The position numbers and the translations under genes were made by a program. DNA of 64,000 nucleotides from UBA2136 sp963974105 (lineage in GTDB: Bacteria; Pseudomonadota; Alphaproteobacteria; UBA2136), in the NCBI GenBank assembly GCA_963974105.1, contig CAXBBG010000006.1:1-64000 (forward strand), written 5' to 3'. The notes under the pieces were generated by a model. The model was not told where the DNA came from. It was given only the letters and a program-made list of their open reading frames with translations, and ran no database searches. Shown here piece after piece: positions 24,952 through 33,216 of this stretch; the stretch's first letter is position 1, and each line of letters begins with the position of its first letter.

Positions 24952-25545
24952 ATGGAATGGGTTTGGATATTTTCAATTTTTATAGGTATGGGTATTGGCG
25001 CATTGCCAATGCCAGGTTTGGCATGTTGGCTTTCGTTTGGTCGTTTTATGCCTGTGGCCCGATATGGCAGCACGGCTTTAACGCTTTGGTATGGGGGGCA
25101 TAGACTAACAAGCCTATTGTTCATTGTATGTGAGTGGATGAAACCTGTTTTGACGTTTATTGTTGTCCGTATGATATATCATAATGATGAGGTGGCTCTT
25201 TATTCAGCATTGATGGCAAGTATTGTGGGGGTGTTTATTTCCTTCTTTAAGGTTAAAGTTTCAAAATCACCTCTTAACCTTATTGGCTTTACATTTATTC
25301 TTAGTCCTTTGGCGGGTGCGGTACTTATTTTTATTTATGTAATACTGCTATTTATGTTAAGGCGCGCACATACGGCTTGTATTATCGTATGTTTAGTTAC
25401 ACCGTGTTTGGTTATTTTTACATCCAGTGCTCAAACACCTCTTATTGTCGGGTTTGCATTGCCTTTATTACTTCTTTTTAATTTAAGAAAGGAACTTTTA
25501 ACACTGCATCTTTTACAAGAAAGACGTTTGCCGCCCCTGTTGTGA
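24952..25545 (+). CDS. PlsY-like membrane protein lacking catalytic motifs
   Basis: A 197-residue integral membrane protein with about five or six helices. Position (43 bases before dprA) and hydrophobic layout match PlsY, the acyl-phosphate glycerol-3-phosphate acyltransferase, which precedes dprA in many Alphaproteobacteria. The opening helix (GALPMPG for GSIPFG) and the LSP-plus-helix segment also align. The catalytic loops do not: the SGNIGATN block reads RYGSTALTLW, and the GHxFPVxxxFKGGKG block reads GVFISFFKVKVSKS. It is therefore very unlikely to acylate glycerol 3-phosphate. Either a functional plsY lies elsewhere or the pathway differs. The frame is intact, so it seems kept for another role rather than decaying. 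Confidence 0.65.
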   Translation: MEWVWIFSIFIGMGIGALPMPGLACWLSFGRFMPVARYGSTALTLWYGGHRLTSLLFIVCEWMKPVLTFIVVRMIYHNDEVALYSALMASIVGVFISFFKVKVSKSPLNLIGFTFILSPLAGAVLIFIYVILLFMLRRAHTACIIVCLVTPCLVIFTSSAQTPLIVGFALPLLLLFNLRKELLTLHLLQERRLPPLL

Positions 25546-25588
25546 AAACTTCTTTATTTTCATGAGTTAAATCTGTATATTCTCTTTT

Positions 25589-26749
25589 ATGGGGTTATCA
25601 AAAACAGAATACAACAATCTAAAGCTATTTCGCTCGACGGGCGTGGGTCCTGTTATTTATAAAAAGTTAATAGGTCAGTATGGTTCTGCTGAAAATGCCT
25701 TAAAAGAATTTGATAATTTAAATAAAACCTATAAAAAGAACTTAAAGGTTGTTTCGGACCGTGTGCTTGAGCGTGAGATAAAAATGCTTGAAAAACTCGG
25801 TGGTCAATTTTTATTCAAAGAAGATGAAAACTTCCCAACAGCCTTAAAATTTATTCATGACTGTCCTCCTGTGTTGAGTGTACTTGGTAATGTAGAAGCG
25901 CTAGGTCAGGAGCAAGTGGCCATTGTGGGTAACCGCAATGCAAGCGCACCTTCTATTAAATTTACCAAGGCAATTGCAGGCGCATTGGTGGGGGAAGGGT
26001 ATGTTGTGACCAGTGGCCTAGCACGCGGTATTGACAGTGCGGCGCACCAAGGCACGTTAGATGCGGGTGGTATAACTATTGCTGTTGTTGCGGGTGGTTT
26101 GGACCATATTTACCCACCTGAAAACGCAGGGTTGTATGCTGATATTATTCAAAAAAATGGCGCGATTGTAAGTGAGATGCCTCTAGGTATGGCGCCTACG
26201 CAAAATCATTTTCCGCGTCGCAATCGTATTGTAAGTGGTTTAAGTTTGGGGGTAGCTGTTATCGAAGCTGCTAAAAAAAGCGGTTCGCTTATTACGGCTA
26301 GGCTAGCTGCCGAACAGGGGAGAGAAGTTTTTGCAATGCCAGGAAGCCCCGCCGATATACGATCATCTGGCCCCAATTACCTTATTCAAAATGGCGCTAC
26401 AATGTTGCAAACGATAGACGATATCGTTGATAATTTACCAAAATCGTTAACAGGTTATGTGGAGTCTATGCAAGGTGTTATGTCTTTTGATGATGATCAT
26501 AGCGATTGCGAACCTTGTCAGCCTGTTTCAGTAAAAAAAGGCGTGGGCACAGCAACGTCATCCCCTGCAATGGAGGGTGGTATTACTCCTGAAAGTATGC
26601 TGCTTGACTTGCTTTCTTCAACTCCTGTGACTGTAGATGAATTAATTCGTATGAGCGGTTTAGAAGAGCGTCAGGTAATGTCGTCGGTTGCTGATATGGA
26701 TTTAATGGGCTTAGTGACAAGGCAAAACGGCGGACTGATTAAGAATTAG
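25589..26749 (+). CDS. dprA: DNA-processing protein DprA/Smf
   Basis: A 386-residue protein that loads RecA on incoming single-stranded DNA in natural transformation. It has an N-terminal SAM-like helical region (LFRSTGVGPVIYKKLIGQYGSA), the Rossmann-like core (VAIVGNRNAS, VTSGLARGIDSAAH, VVAGGLDHIYPPEN, FPRRNRIVSGLS, AAKKSGSLITARLA) and a C-terminal winged helix of the DML1-like type (residues about 335-386, TPVTVDELIRMSGLEE). Length is normal. It starts 43 bases after the PlsY-like gene and is likely co-transcribed. topA, the usual next gene in Alphaproteobacteria, is not present. Confidence 0.95.
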   Translation: MGLSKTEYNNLKLFRSTGVGPVIYKKLIGQYGSAENALKEFDNLNKTYKKNLKVVSDRVLEREIKMLEKLGGQFLFKEDENFPTALKFIHDCPPVLSVLGNVEALGQEQVAIVGNRNASAPSIKFTKAIAGALVGEGYVVTSGLARGIDSAAHQGTLDAGGITIAVVAGGLDHIYPPENAGLYADIIQKNGAIVSEMPLGMAPTQNHFPRRNRIVSGLSLGVAVIEAAKKSGSLITARLAAEQGREVFAMPGSPADIRSSGPNYLIQNGATMLQTIDDIVDNLPKSLTGYVESMQGVMSFDDDHSDCEPCQPVSVKKGVGTATSSPAMEGGITPESMLLDLLSSTPVTVDELIRMSGLEERQVMSSVADMDLMGLVTRQNGGLIKN

Positions 26750-26751
26750 GG

Positions 26752-26796
26752 ATAACTGACCTTTACTCGAAATCTCCTTGATCTGATGTCAGTTAT
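26752..26796. repeat. Long-loop inverted repeat after dprA
   Basis: ATAACTGAC (26752-26760) and GTCAGTTAT (26788-26796) are perfect 9-base inverted arms with a 27-base loop. No long T run follows, so it is a poor classical terminator; it could be a protein-binding site or mRNA end structure. Confidence 0.4.
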
Positions 26797-26950
26797 TTAT
26801 CTCAATTTAACTATCTGAAATGTAATGTTTTTACAGGTTTGTCTCTTTTTTATTTTAGCCCGTACCCCATAAGTAGTAGGAATAAGAAACTTAATGAATT
26901 AAATAGAACCTTAAAATGAGAACTTTAAAATAGAAAGATTGGATTGATAC

Positions 26951-27202
26951 ATGGGATTAAAAAATATCAGTTACAAAGATGTTATCTCTGCACCGCTTAA
27001 CTTTGAGTCAAGCGAAGCATGGTTTGAATCCCTTCAATGCGATACTTCGGTATTAGATTTATTATCATGTGATGAGGGTATTAAAACCCTTGTGCAAGAA
27101 AATGATGTGTACGGAGAGGACCTTAAAGAAAGCCTCGTAATTTATAAAGATTGTTATGATATACTCATAGCTCTTAAAGAAGCTGAAGACATGCAAGAGT
27201 AG
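26951..27202 (+). CDS. Hypothetical small acidic protein
   Basis: An 83-residue acidic protein, soluble and mostly helical, with no recognised family. It has Asp/Glu-rich stretches and three isolated cysteines. The upstream ribosome binding site is weak (GATTGGA). It lies behind a 201-base gap from dprA and is followed by a terminator at 27238-27261, which supports a real transcription unit. Function unknown and coding only moderately sure. Confidence 0.5.
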   Translation: MGLKNISYKDVISAPLNFESSEAWFESLQCDTSVLDLLSCDEGIKTLVQENDVYGEDLKESLVIYKDCYDILIALKEAEDMQE

Positions 27203-27235
27203 CTTTTGAACCTTACCCTCAAATCTATATTTTAA

Positions 27236-27262
27236 AGGAGGCTTATCCAGCCTCTTTTTTTA
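27236..27262 (+). terminator. Intrinsic terminator overlapping the ligase-like gene's stop
   Basis: GAGGCT (27238-27243) pairs with AGCCTC (27249-27254), followed by seven T on the plus strand. The 3' end overlaps the stop codon of the minus-strand gene ending at 27260. Confidence 0.8.
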
Positions 27263-28534
27263 GGTTATGACCTTACGATGAATGGCAATGTGCGCGCTAT
27301 CAATAATAATATATAGAACGACAAAGTATGTTAGCCACCAAGCATGGAAAATAGATGTTAGGGTTAAGCTGGCAGTTAAAAAGGCTATTAATGAGCAAAC
27401 ACAGGCAATGGCTAAGTTGTGAATGCGTGGGTGGGTGTAGCTTTTGTTATTGTAAATAGATTTCCCAAGACGGTACATCAGCAAGCAAGCAAATGTGATG
27501 GCTAGAATTGTGCCTATAATGCCTGTTTCGACCATAAGTTCTAGTATGGCGTTGTGTGGGTGCATGGTTGAAGTAACCTCGTAGCCTGTAAAGTCGAGGT
27601 GTCTAAAGCCTTTTACACCAATCCCCATCCATGGCGCTTCTGTAAATTTATCAAGTGCAAATTTCCAAATTTCTATGCGACCAGACCCGCCACTCGCACC
27701 ATCTCCAGAAGCGATGCCAAGGCGATATTCAAAAAATTCATTTCCCACGACTATTCTGTATAGCAAGCCGCCGACAATTGACCCTAATACGAATTGTGCG
27801 CCAAAAATAATTTTGTTAACAAGGGGTCTAGCGACGGTCTTCCATGGATAAATAAAAGCAAAAATGGCAGCAGAGACACCAAGTGCAAGCCAGCCACTGC
27901 GCCCACCTGCAACAATAGATGCAATAAAAATAATGCTTGGTAATATCCAATATTTCAAACGGTCTTTTTTTAAGGCTTCCACCCATGCAAATGGAATAAG
28001 AATAGCGGCGACTGTGCTAAAGGAGCGTATTTGTGTATGTAATGGCCCTTTGCTGAGATTTCGGATGTTTTCACTCACCCAAGGGATGAGGTGTAAGCTT
28101 TCCAGTATAAGTAATAAGGAAAATGAGGCGCCTGCCCACATAACATAACGTGGGAATTTTTCGAGTGCTGAAAGCGGTGAACGTCTTATACCGATGTATA
28201 AAATAGCCCCGCCTAAAACAAGGGCTAAAACTTCACCCCATTTTTTAAGACTATAGTCAGGGTTAATGCCGAAATAGCTCGAAATTCCCCATGAAGTAAG
28301 CATAATAGGTAATACGATCATTAAGGGTGTATGTGTACTGGTTTTTACTTTTTCTGTAAGTGCAGTATGGCGCGTACCAGTAAATTCTTTGATGGCAATA
28401 TAAATAGAAAGCAATACAGCTATACCAATAAAACCTGCCTCTACACCTTTTTCAATACACCTACTTGCTAGGCCTGTAGCCAGTAAAATGTAAAGTGCCT
28501 TGTACACGTTTGGGTGTATTACAGATGAATTCAT
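27260..28534 (-). CDS. O-antigen ligase / Wzy-type polymerase family membrane protein
   Basis: A 424-residue inner-membrane protein with about ten to twelve helices. The large periplasmic loop holds the Wzy_C/WaaL signature: a Gly-rich MGIGVKGF segment, then MHPHNAILELMVETGIIG, with the His and Glu residues kept in these enzymes. An Arg-rich loop (GRSGW, GRIEIW) precedes it. Such proteins join or polymerise polysaccharide on undecaprenyl diphosphate or lipid A core, or O-glycosylate pilins. No other polysaccharide gene is nearby, so the exact substrate is unknown. It is monocistronic and divergent from the M24 peptidase. Confidence 0.88.
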   Translation of the reverse strand: MNSSVIHPNVYKALYILLATGLASRCIEKGVEAGFIGIAVLLSIYIAIKEFTGTRHTALTEKVKTSTHTPLMIVLPIMLTSWGISSYFGINPDYSLKKWGEVLALVLGGAILYIGIRRSPLSALEKFPRYVMWAGASFSLLLILESLHLIPWVSENIRNLSKGPLHTQIRSFSTVAAILIPFAWVEALKKDRLKYWILPSIIFIASIVAGGRSGWLALGVSAAIFAFIYPWKTVARPLVNKIIFGAQFVLGSIVGGLLYRIVVGNEFFEYRLGIASGDGASGGSGRIEIWKFALDKFTEAPWMGIGVKGFRHLDFTGYEVTSTMHPHNAILELMVETGIIGTILAITFACLLMYRLGKSIYNNKSYTHPRIHNLAIACVCSLIAFLTASLTLTSIFHAWWLTYFVVLYIIIDSAHIAIHRKVIT

Positions 28535-28690
28535 AGTTGTGCCCTCTTATTTATATGTTTTTGTAAAGTATCTTAATTATTTGCTGAAAGCAAATAACTC
28601 TTTTTTCATGGTAATTAAAAGAGGGATTGGTTATGATATGTGCCAGCATAAACAACATTTTCTTTTAAAAAAAGCCTAGAGGTTTAACTT

Positions 28691-29830
28691 ATGACAAACG
28701 CAAAATTATTATACGGCTGTGGTGCAGACAGCTTTTACGCTACAAAGCTTGAAATGCATGACCCTTACATTTGGTTTATGGATACGTCTGGCAAAACGCA
28801 TATTTTACTGAGCGCCTTAGAAGTTGGGCGTGGACGCAAAGTGGCAAAGGTTGACCATGTGCATGCTTTAAGTAATGTTGTAGATGATATGAAGGCTGCG
28901 GGGCAGACTCAATTCACTATGGCTGATATTATTACCTATTTTGCATTAAAACATGGCGCTTTAACGCTTGAAATTCCTGGGGACTTTCCTTCTAAGATGT
29001 TGGTGGATCTGCAAGCCAGAGGTCTAAATTTTGACGTCAAGGCTTCCACTCTTTTTGAAGAACGTGCCATTAAAACGGCAGATGAAATTGAACGTATTCG
29101 CACTTGTCAGCAAATTAATGAAAAGGCATTTGCACGTGCGTTTGAAGTGTTAAATGAAGCAAAAATTAACAAAGATCTTTCTCTTTCGTGGAAAGGGAGC
29201 CCGTTAACATCTGAAATTATCCAAGGTCTTATGAATGCTAAAAATGCTGAAAACGGATGTATTGGATTTAATGGTGGCCCTATTGTGGCTTGCGGTGCAC
29301 AAGGTGCTGACCCTCATAATCGTGGTGAAGGCATATTGTATGCAGGTGAATTTATTATTATTGACAGCTTCCCGCATGGACGCAACGCCTATAATGGCGA
29401 CTTGACGCGTACGGTTTTAAAGGGTGAAGCTTCTGACTGGCATGTTAACCTTTACAACGCTGTTAAAGCGGCACAACAAATGGGGCTTGATACTGCAAAA
29501 GCAGGTGTAACAGGTGCAGAAGTTCATCAAGCGGTTGATGATGTATTGACTCAAGCTGGATTTACAACAGGCACAGATGCCAAGGGCGAAAGCTACGGAT
29601 TTTTCCACGGTACAGGGCATGCTTTGGGTCTTGAAGTACATGATGATGGCCCGGGAGTAAGTCCGCGCAATACAAACCCTTTACTCGAAAATATGGTTGT
29701 GACCATTGAGCCAGGGCTTTATTACCCAGGTAAGGGTGGGGCGCGTATTGAAGATATTGTGGCTATAACCAAAAATGGTGTAGATAATCTAACGTCTATA
29801 CCAAAAGAACTTTTGGTAGATAAATTATAA
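28691..29830 (+). CDS. M24 family aminopeptidase P (Xaa-Pro peptidase)
   Basis: A 379-residue metallopeptidase with a creatinase-like N-terminal domain (residues 1-130) and a pita-bread catalytic domain. All five metal ligands are present: Asp in IIIDSFP, Asp in GDLTRTV, His in HGTGHALGLEVHD, Glu in TIEPGLYYPG and Glu in GGARIEDIVAI. It likely removes N-terminal residues before proline or cleaves Xaa-Pro dipeptides. GAGG lies upstream of the ATG. It is a single gene with a terminator. Length is normal for the shorter bacterial aminopeptidase P group. Confidence 0.93.
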   Translation: MTNAKLLYGCGADSFYATKLEMHDPYIWFMDTSGKTHILLSALEVGRGRKVAKVDHVHALSNVVDDMKAAGQTQFTMADIITYFALKHGALTLEIPGDFPSKMLVDLQARGLNFDVKASTLFEERAIKTADEIERIRTCQQINEKAFARAFEVLNEAKINKDLSLSWKGSPLTSEIIQGLMNAKNAENGCIGFNGGPIVACGAQGADPHNRGEGILYAGEFIIIDSFPHGRNAYNGDLTRTVLKGEASDWHVNLYNAVKAAQQMGLDTAKAGVTGAEVHQAVDDVLTQAGFTTGTDAKGESYGFFHGTGHALGLEVHDDGPGVSPRNTNPLLENMVVTIEPGLYYPGKGGARIEDIVAITKNGVDNLTSIPKELLVDKL

Positions 29831-29839
29831 AACGAATGA

Positions 29840-29870
29840 AAGGTCAGTGCATGTGCGCTGGCTTTTTTTA
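29840..29870 (+). terminator. Terminator of the M24 peptidase gene
   Basis: GTCAGTGC (29843-29850) pairs with GCGCTGGC (29855-29862), eight pairs including two G-U, then a T run. Confidence 0.8.
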
Positions 29871-29901
29871 TGAAGATTTAAAAAAAATATAAGGTGTTGT
29901 A

Positions 29902-30945
29902 ATGTCAGATTGTTGTGGAAAACCTAAAAAGCGTATGGATTATATTTTTATAGGATCTTTGCTTTCTGTCAGTGTGTTTTATGTTGTACATTTATTCAGT
30001 CTTGGCTTTAGCCTTGATGTGCCTTTTGTAGGTAATCTTTCTGCTGACGTTTTTGAAATTATGAACAGTATGTGGTGGGGTTTGGCCTTGGGTGTGCTTT
30101 TTGTAGGTGTTGTAGGGCGTATACCGCGTGAACTTATTGCAGCAGCCTTGGGAAAAGGCGGGACGATGAGTGGGCTTGTGCGTGCAACGAGTGCTGGCGT
30201 TTTGCTGGATCTTTGTAGTCATGGTATTTTAATGGTAGGTGCTAAGCTTTATGCGCGTGGGGCATCTCTAGGTCAAGTAATGGCCTTCTTAATTGCAAGT
30301 CCGTGGAATTCATTGTCGTTAACGTTTATTTTATGGGCATTGATTGGTCTAAAATGGATGCTTTTATTCCTTCTTTTGTCGATGGTTATTGCTTTTGTGA
30401 GTGGTTATATTTTTGACAAATGTGTTGCAAATGGTGTTTTAGAGGCTAACCCTAATACAATAGACTTACCTGAAGGCTATGCCTTTAAGGCGGAGGTTTT
30501 TAAAGCATTCAAGGGGCGTGATAAGTCTATAAGTGCTTTTGCAGGTATGATATTTTCTGGTATTAAAGACGCTAAAGTAGTGGTTAAATGGCTGTTGTTT
30601 GGTGTTGTGATAGCGGCTTTAGTCCGTAATTTTATGGCAGAAGATATGTTTGCTATGTACTTTGGCGCAACGGCATTTGGTTTGATGATGACAACTTTAG
30701 CCGCAACTGTTATAGAAGTTTGTAGTGAGGGTTCTGTGCCGATTGCGGCTGATATCTTTAATAAAGCCGATGCACCGGGAAATAGCTTTTCCTTTTTAAT
30801 GGCGGGTGTTTCAACGGACTATACAGAAATTATGGTATTGAAGGAAACGCTTGGTAAATGGAAGTCGGCTTTATTTCTACCGCTTATTACCTTACCACAA
30901 ATATTGCTCTTAGCATTTGTGTTGAATCAGATGTCAATGTGGTAG
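29902..30945 (+). CDS. UPF0718/DUF318 permease, YraQ/ArsP-like
   Basis: A 347-residue membrane protein of the predicted-permease family PF03773 (UPF0718; includes ArsP and SO_0444-type metal efflux proteins). It has two halves of about four helices, each with a family repeat: LCSHGILMVGAKLYARGASLGQVMAFLIASPWNS in the first and EVCSEGSVPIAADIF...SFLMAGVSTDYTEI in the second. The N terminus carries adjacent cysteines (SDCCGKPKK), often seen in metal-transporting members. It may export an organoarsenical or a soft metal; the sequence does not settle which. The ArsR repressor of this window is 32 kb away, so no local regulator is evident. AAGGTG precedes the ATG. Confidence 0.88.
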   Translation: MSDCCGKPKKRMDYIFIGSLLSVSVFYVVHLFSLGFSLDVPFVGNLSADVFEIMNSMWWGLALGVLFVGVVGRIPRELIAAALGKGGTMSGLVRATSAGVLLDLCSHGILMVGAKLYARGASLGQVMAFLIASPWNSLSLTFILWALIGLKWMLLFLLLSMVIAFVSGYIFDKCVANGVLEANPNTIDLPEGYAFKAEVFKAFKGRDKSISAFAGMIFSGIKDAKVVVKWLLFGVVIAALVRNFMAEDMFAMYFGATAFGLMMTTLAATVIEVCSEGSVPIAADIFNKADAPGNSFSFLMAGVSTDYTEIMVLKETLGKWKSALFLPLITLPQILLLAFVLNQMSMW

Positions 30946-31053
30946 AGTAAATTTAATTTTTTTATATTTTTTAATACTTAGAGGTTGTAAACTTTAAAAT
31001 AAGTACCCATATATTTATTAGACTGTACATCAAAACGTTTATTCCCTTACTAT

Positions 31054-31072
31054 GCCCTTTTTTGGGCGGAGG
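31054..31072 (+). promoter_or_regulatory. Hairpin abutting the Shine-Dalgarno of the gene at 31082
   Basis: GCCC (31054-31057), six T, GGGC (31064-31067), then immediately GGAGG (31068-31072). The stem is short, but it touches the ribosome binding site. Confidence 0.3.
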
Positions 31073-31081
31073 TTAACCTTT

Positions 31082-31438
31082 ATGAAAAACTTCACTCGCG
31101 TTCTTATGCTTTTATCTGCTTTTGCCTTTTCTTCTAGCTATGCTTTAGCTGAAACAGAAACGATTTCAAAATCTCAGCAACAAAAAGACTTTGTTGTGAT
31201 GGCACAAGCTGAAAATGCAGCTTATGATATGCTGCAAGCGTTTAAAGCAAATTCAGACGTTAATAGTCAGCTCATTGCTGAAAAGTTGGTTCAATATTTG
31301 GCTATGATGGATGAATATAGCCAATATTATGAATATTGGGCCGCGCAGAAACATGCAGATCATATGGCAGAGCTTTACAATGCAATGATTGAGTCAAGTA
31401 CTATGGTTCTAAAGCTTTATGCACAAGTGACGCGCTAG
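31082..31438 (+). CDS. Hypothetical exported protein
   Basis: A 118-residue protein with a clear Sec signal peptide: MKNFTR, a hydrophobic core (VLMLLSAFAFSSS) and a YALA-E cleavage site near residue 23. The mature part is about 95 residues, helical, rich in Gln, Ala, Met and Tyr, with no cysteine. I choose the ATG at 31082 because GGAGG stands nine bases upstream and the signal peptide begins there; an in-frame ATG at 31052 is less likely. A bidirectional terminator follows. It is periplasmic or secreted; function unknown. Confidence 0.72.
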   Translation: MKNFTRVLMLLSAFAFSSSYALAETETISKSQQQKDFVVMAQAENAAYDMLQAFKANSDVNSQLIAEKLVQYLAMMDEYSQYYEYWAAQKHADHMAELYNAMIESSTMVLKLYAQVTR

Positions 31439-31447
31439 GATTACATC

Positions 31448-31479
31448 GAAAAAAAACCTCCCAAACGGGAGGTTTTTTT
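31448..31479. terminator. Bidirectional terminator
   Basis: ACCTCCC (31456-31462) pairs with GGGAGGT (31467-31473) with long A and T runs. It separates the exported-protein gene from ppa. Confidence 0.92.
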
Positions 31480-31495
31480 ATGTCTAAGTGACAGC

Positions 31496-32029
31496 TTATT
31501 TAGAAGCTGCAAGGCGCTCAACACCTTCAACGATGCACTTCTTCGCAGAAGCGGCATCTTCCCATCCAGAAACTTTAACCCACTTACCATCTTCCAAGTT
31601 TTTGTAGTTGGCATAAAATTGTTCAAGTTGTTTTTTGAATAAATCATCGATATCGCCAAGGTCTTGTACTTTATCGTAACGGCGGTCAAGTTTTGTGTGT
31701 GGTACACAAACAAGCTTTTCGTCCATACCGCTTTCGTCTTCAGTTACAAGCATGCCAACAGGGCGGCAACGAATAACAGAGCCTGGTACAACGTCAACGT
31801 CAGTCATTACAAATGCGTCTACAGGGTCACCGTCACCACCTAATGTCTGATTAATGTACCCATAGTGCGCTGGGAAAAACATCGGCATTGGTAAAAATCT
31901 ATCTACAAAAAGACAGCCTGTTTCTTTGTCGACTTCATACTTCATATGCGCCGTTCTCATTGGGTTTTCGATGATTACATAAATATCATCTGGTGCGTTT
32001 TTACCTGCTGGTACTTTGTCAAAACTCAT
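31496..32029 (-). CDS. ppa: Inorganic pyrophosphatase (family I)
   Basis: A 177-residue cytoplasmic enzyme hydrolysing pyrophosphate to two phosphates, driving biosynthesis forward. Family I signature GDGDPVDAFV holds the three metal-binding Asp residues; further conserved parts are the Lys and Glu near the start (MKYEVDKETG), YPANYG-like PAHYGYI, and KLDRRYD. Length is normal for a bacterial hexameric enzyme. Monocistronic, convergent with the exported-protein gene, with a shared terminator. Confidence 0.96.
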   Translation of the reverse strand: MSFDKVPAGKNAPDDIYVIIENPMRTAHMKYEVDKETGCLFVDRFLPMPMFFPAHYGYINQTLGGDGDPVDAFVMTDVDVVPGSVIRCRPVGMLVTEDESGMDEKLVCVPHTKLDRRYDKVQDLGDIDDLFKKQLEQFYANYKNLEDGKWVKVSGWEDAASAKKCIVEGVERLAASK

Positions 32030-32170
32030 ATGTCATACACTTTCTTTTGTTGTGTCTAAAATTTAGTCCCGTTTATAATAACTTTAGTGGAACTGTTTTT
32101 AAATGGGCACTTAAAAACGAGATCACTATAAAGCAATAATAATAATACATCAACGCCTTGGAGTATGAAA

Positions 32171-32605
32171 ATGACATTAAAAAAAATAAATAACCTTAAT
32201 ATCCGCCCAATACAAGAAGGTGATAAGCCTTATATTATTGAATTATGGTACCGTTGTAGCATGTTTGACCGAGGTGGCTTAGACGCTGAAAATGAATTTA
32301 CAGTCGCTAAATTATTACCACGCAGTCAAATTTTTGTCGCTGTTGATTCAGGAGAAATTGTGGCTGTGGTGCTTGGCGCTTTAAGTCATACATCTGGATG
32401 GATATGGGACCTTGCTGTCGACCCTTCTGTGCAAAGGAATGGTATCGGCAAGGCAATGGTACGCAAAGCAGAAAATTGGGTAAGATCGGAAGGTGGAAAG
32501 CGCACTATGCTCTTCCTTCAACATCAAAGTGATGAACTGCATGCTTTTTATAGTGGCTTGAACTATTACAATGTTACAGAAAACATTATGAATAAGTCAC
32601 TTTAG
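32171..32605 (+). CDS. GNAT family N-acetyltransferase
   Basis: A 144-residue acetyl-CoA-dependent acetyltransferase. The core reads LNIRPIQEGDKPYIIELW, then a strand with IFVAVDSGEIVAVVLG, and the acetyl-CoA pyrophosphate loop VDPSVQRNGIGKAMV (Q/RxxGxG/A), followed by the usual helix and a FYSGLNY end. The substrate is unknown. GGAG lies seven bases before the ATG at 32171; an ATG two codons earlier (32165) is too close to it. It ends at a bidirectional terminator. Confidence 0.88.
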   Translation: MTLKKINNLNIRPIQEGDKPYIIELWYRCSMFDRGGLDAENEFTVAKLLPRSQIFVAVDSGEIVAVVLGALSHTSGWIWDLAVDPSVQRNGIGKAMVRKAENWVRSEGGKRTMLFLQHQSDELHAFYSGLNYYNVTENIMNKSL

Positions 32606-32630
32606 TTAGCATTTTTTTATAAAAATGTGC

Positions 32631-32663
32631 AAAAAAAAACCACCCAATGCAGGTGGTTTTTTC
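32631..32663. terminator. Bidirectional terminator
   Basis: ACCACC (32639-32644) pairs with GGTGGT (32652-32657) with A and T runs on either side. Confidence 0.88.
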
Positions 32664-32671
32664 GTAGATGC

Positions 32672-33067
32672 TTAAATTGAAGCGCGTTTTTTAAGGATGA
32701 GGGTATTGTATTGCTCGCTACCAATTTTTTTGCCACTACGGCTGTAATTTTCAGTGTTGTCACGCAAGTATTGGCTTGAACATGACAAGAATAGTTGCTG
32801 TTTTGCAGATTTTTTAGCCTTAAAGATAATAACAATAGGCGCCAGTTTATCTGCAATGTGCATGAAAGTTTCTAAATTCTTTCCGTAACGTGCGAGCGCA
32901 GAAGTAGCCTTTATAGATTGTGTTTGAAAGCAAAGTGTCACATGTGGTGGCATCTCGTTATTACTAAGAAAGCCGTCTTTGCGTGCTGCATCGATAGCCT
33001 CTTGAATAATGTCTGTTCTTGATTCGTTCTTTTTAAGTTTTGAGTTTACGACCTTTAGATTTGGCAT
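32672..33067 (-). CDS. Hypothetical small basic protein
   Basis: A 131-residue soluble, basic protein of no recognised family. Helix-rich first half (RTDIIQEAIDAARKDGF), then a beta-like stretch (PIVIIFKAKKSAKQQLFLSCSS) and a basic tail. GGAGG lies seven bases before the ATG. It is monocistronic and divergent from accD. Its basic charge could fit nucleic-acid binding, but no motif supports this. Function unknown. Confidence 0.65.
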   Translation of the reverse strand: MPNLKVVNSKLKKNESRTDIIQEAIDAARKDGFLSNNEMPPHVTLCFQTQSIKATSALARYGKNLETFMHIADKLAPIVIIFKAKKSAKQQLFLSCSSQYLRDNTENYSRSGKKIGSEQYNTLILKKRASI

Positions 33068-33216
33068 AAATTGCCTCCAAATGGTTAGGAAATAAAAGAA
33101 AAATAAAGATAAATGTAACTTTGTATACTAAGTTATAGAATATGTATGTATACATTGCAATGTTATTGTGATTTATTTTTTTTGATAATTGAATGATTTT
33201 GTGGCATAGTGCGGCC

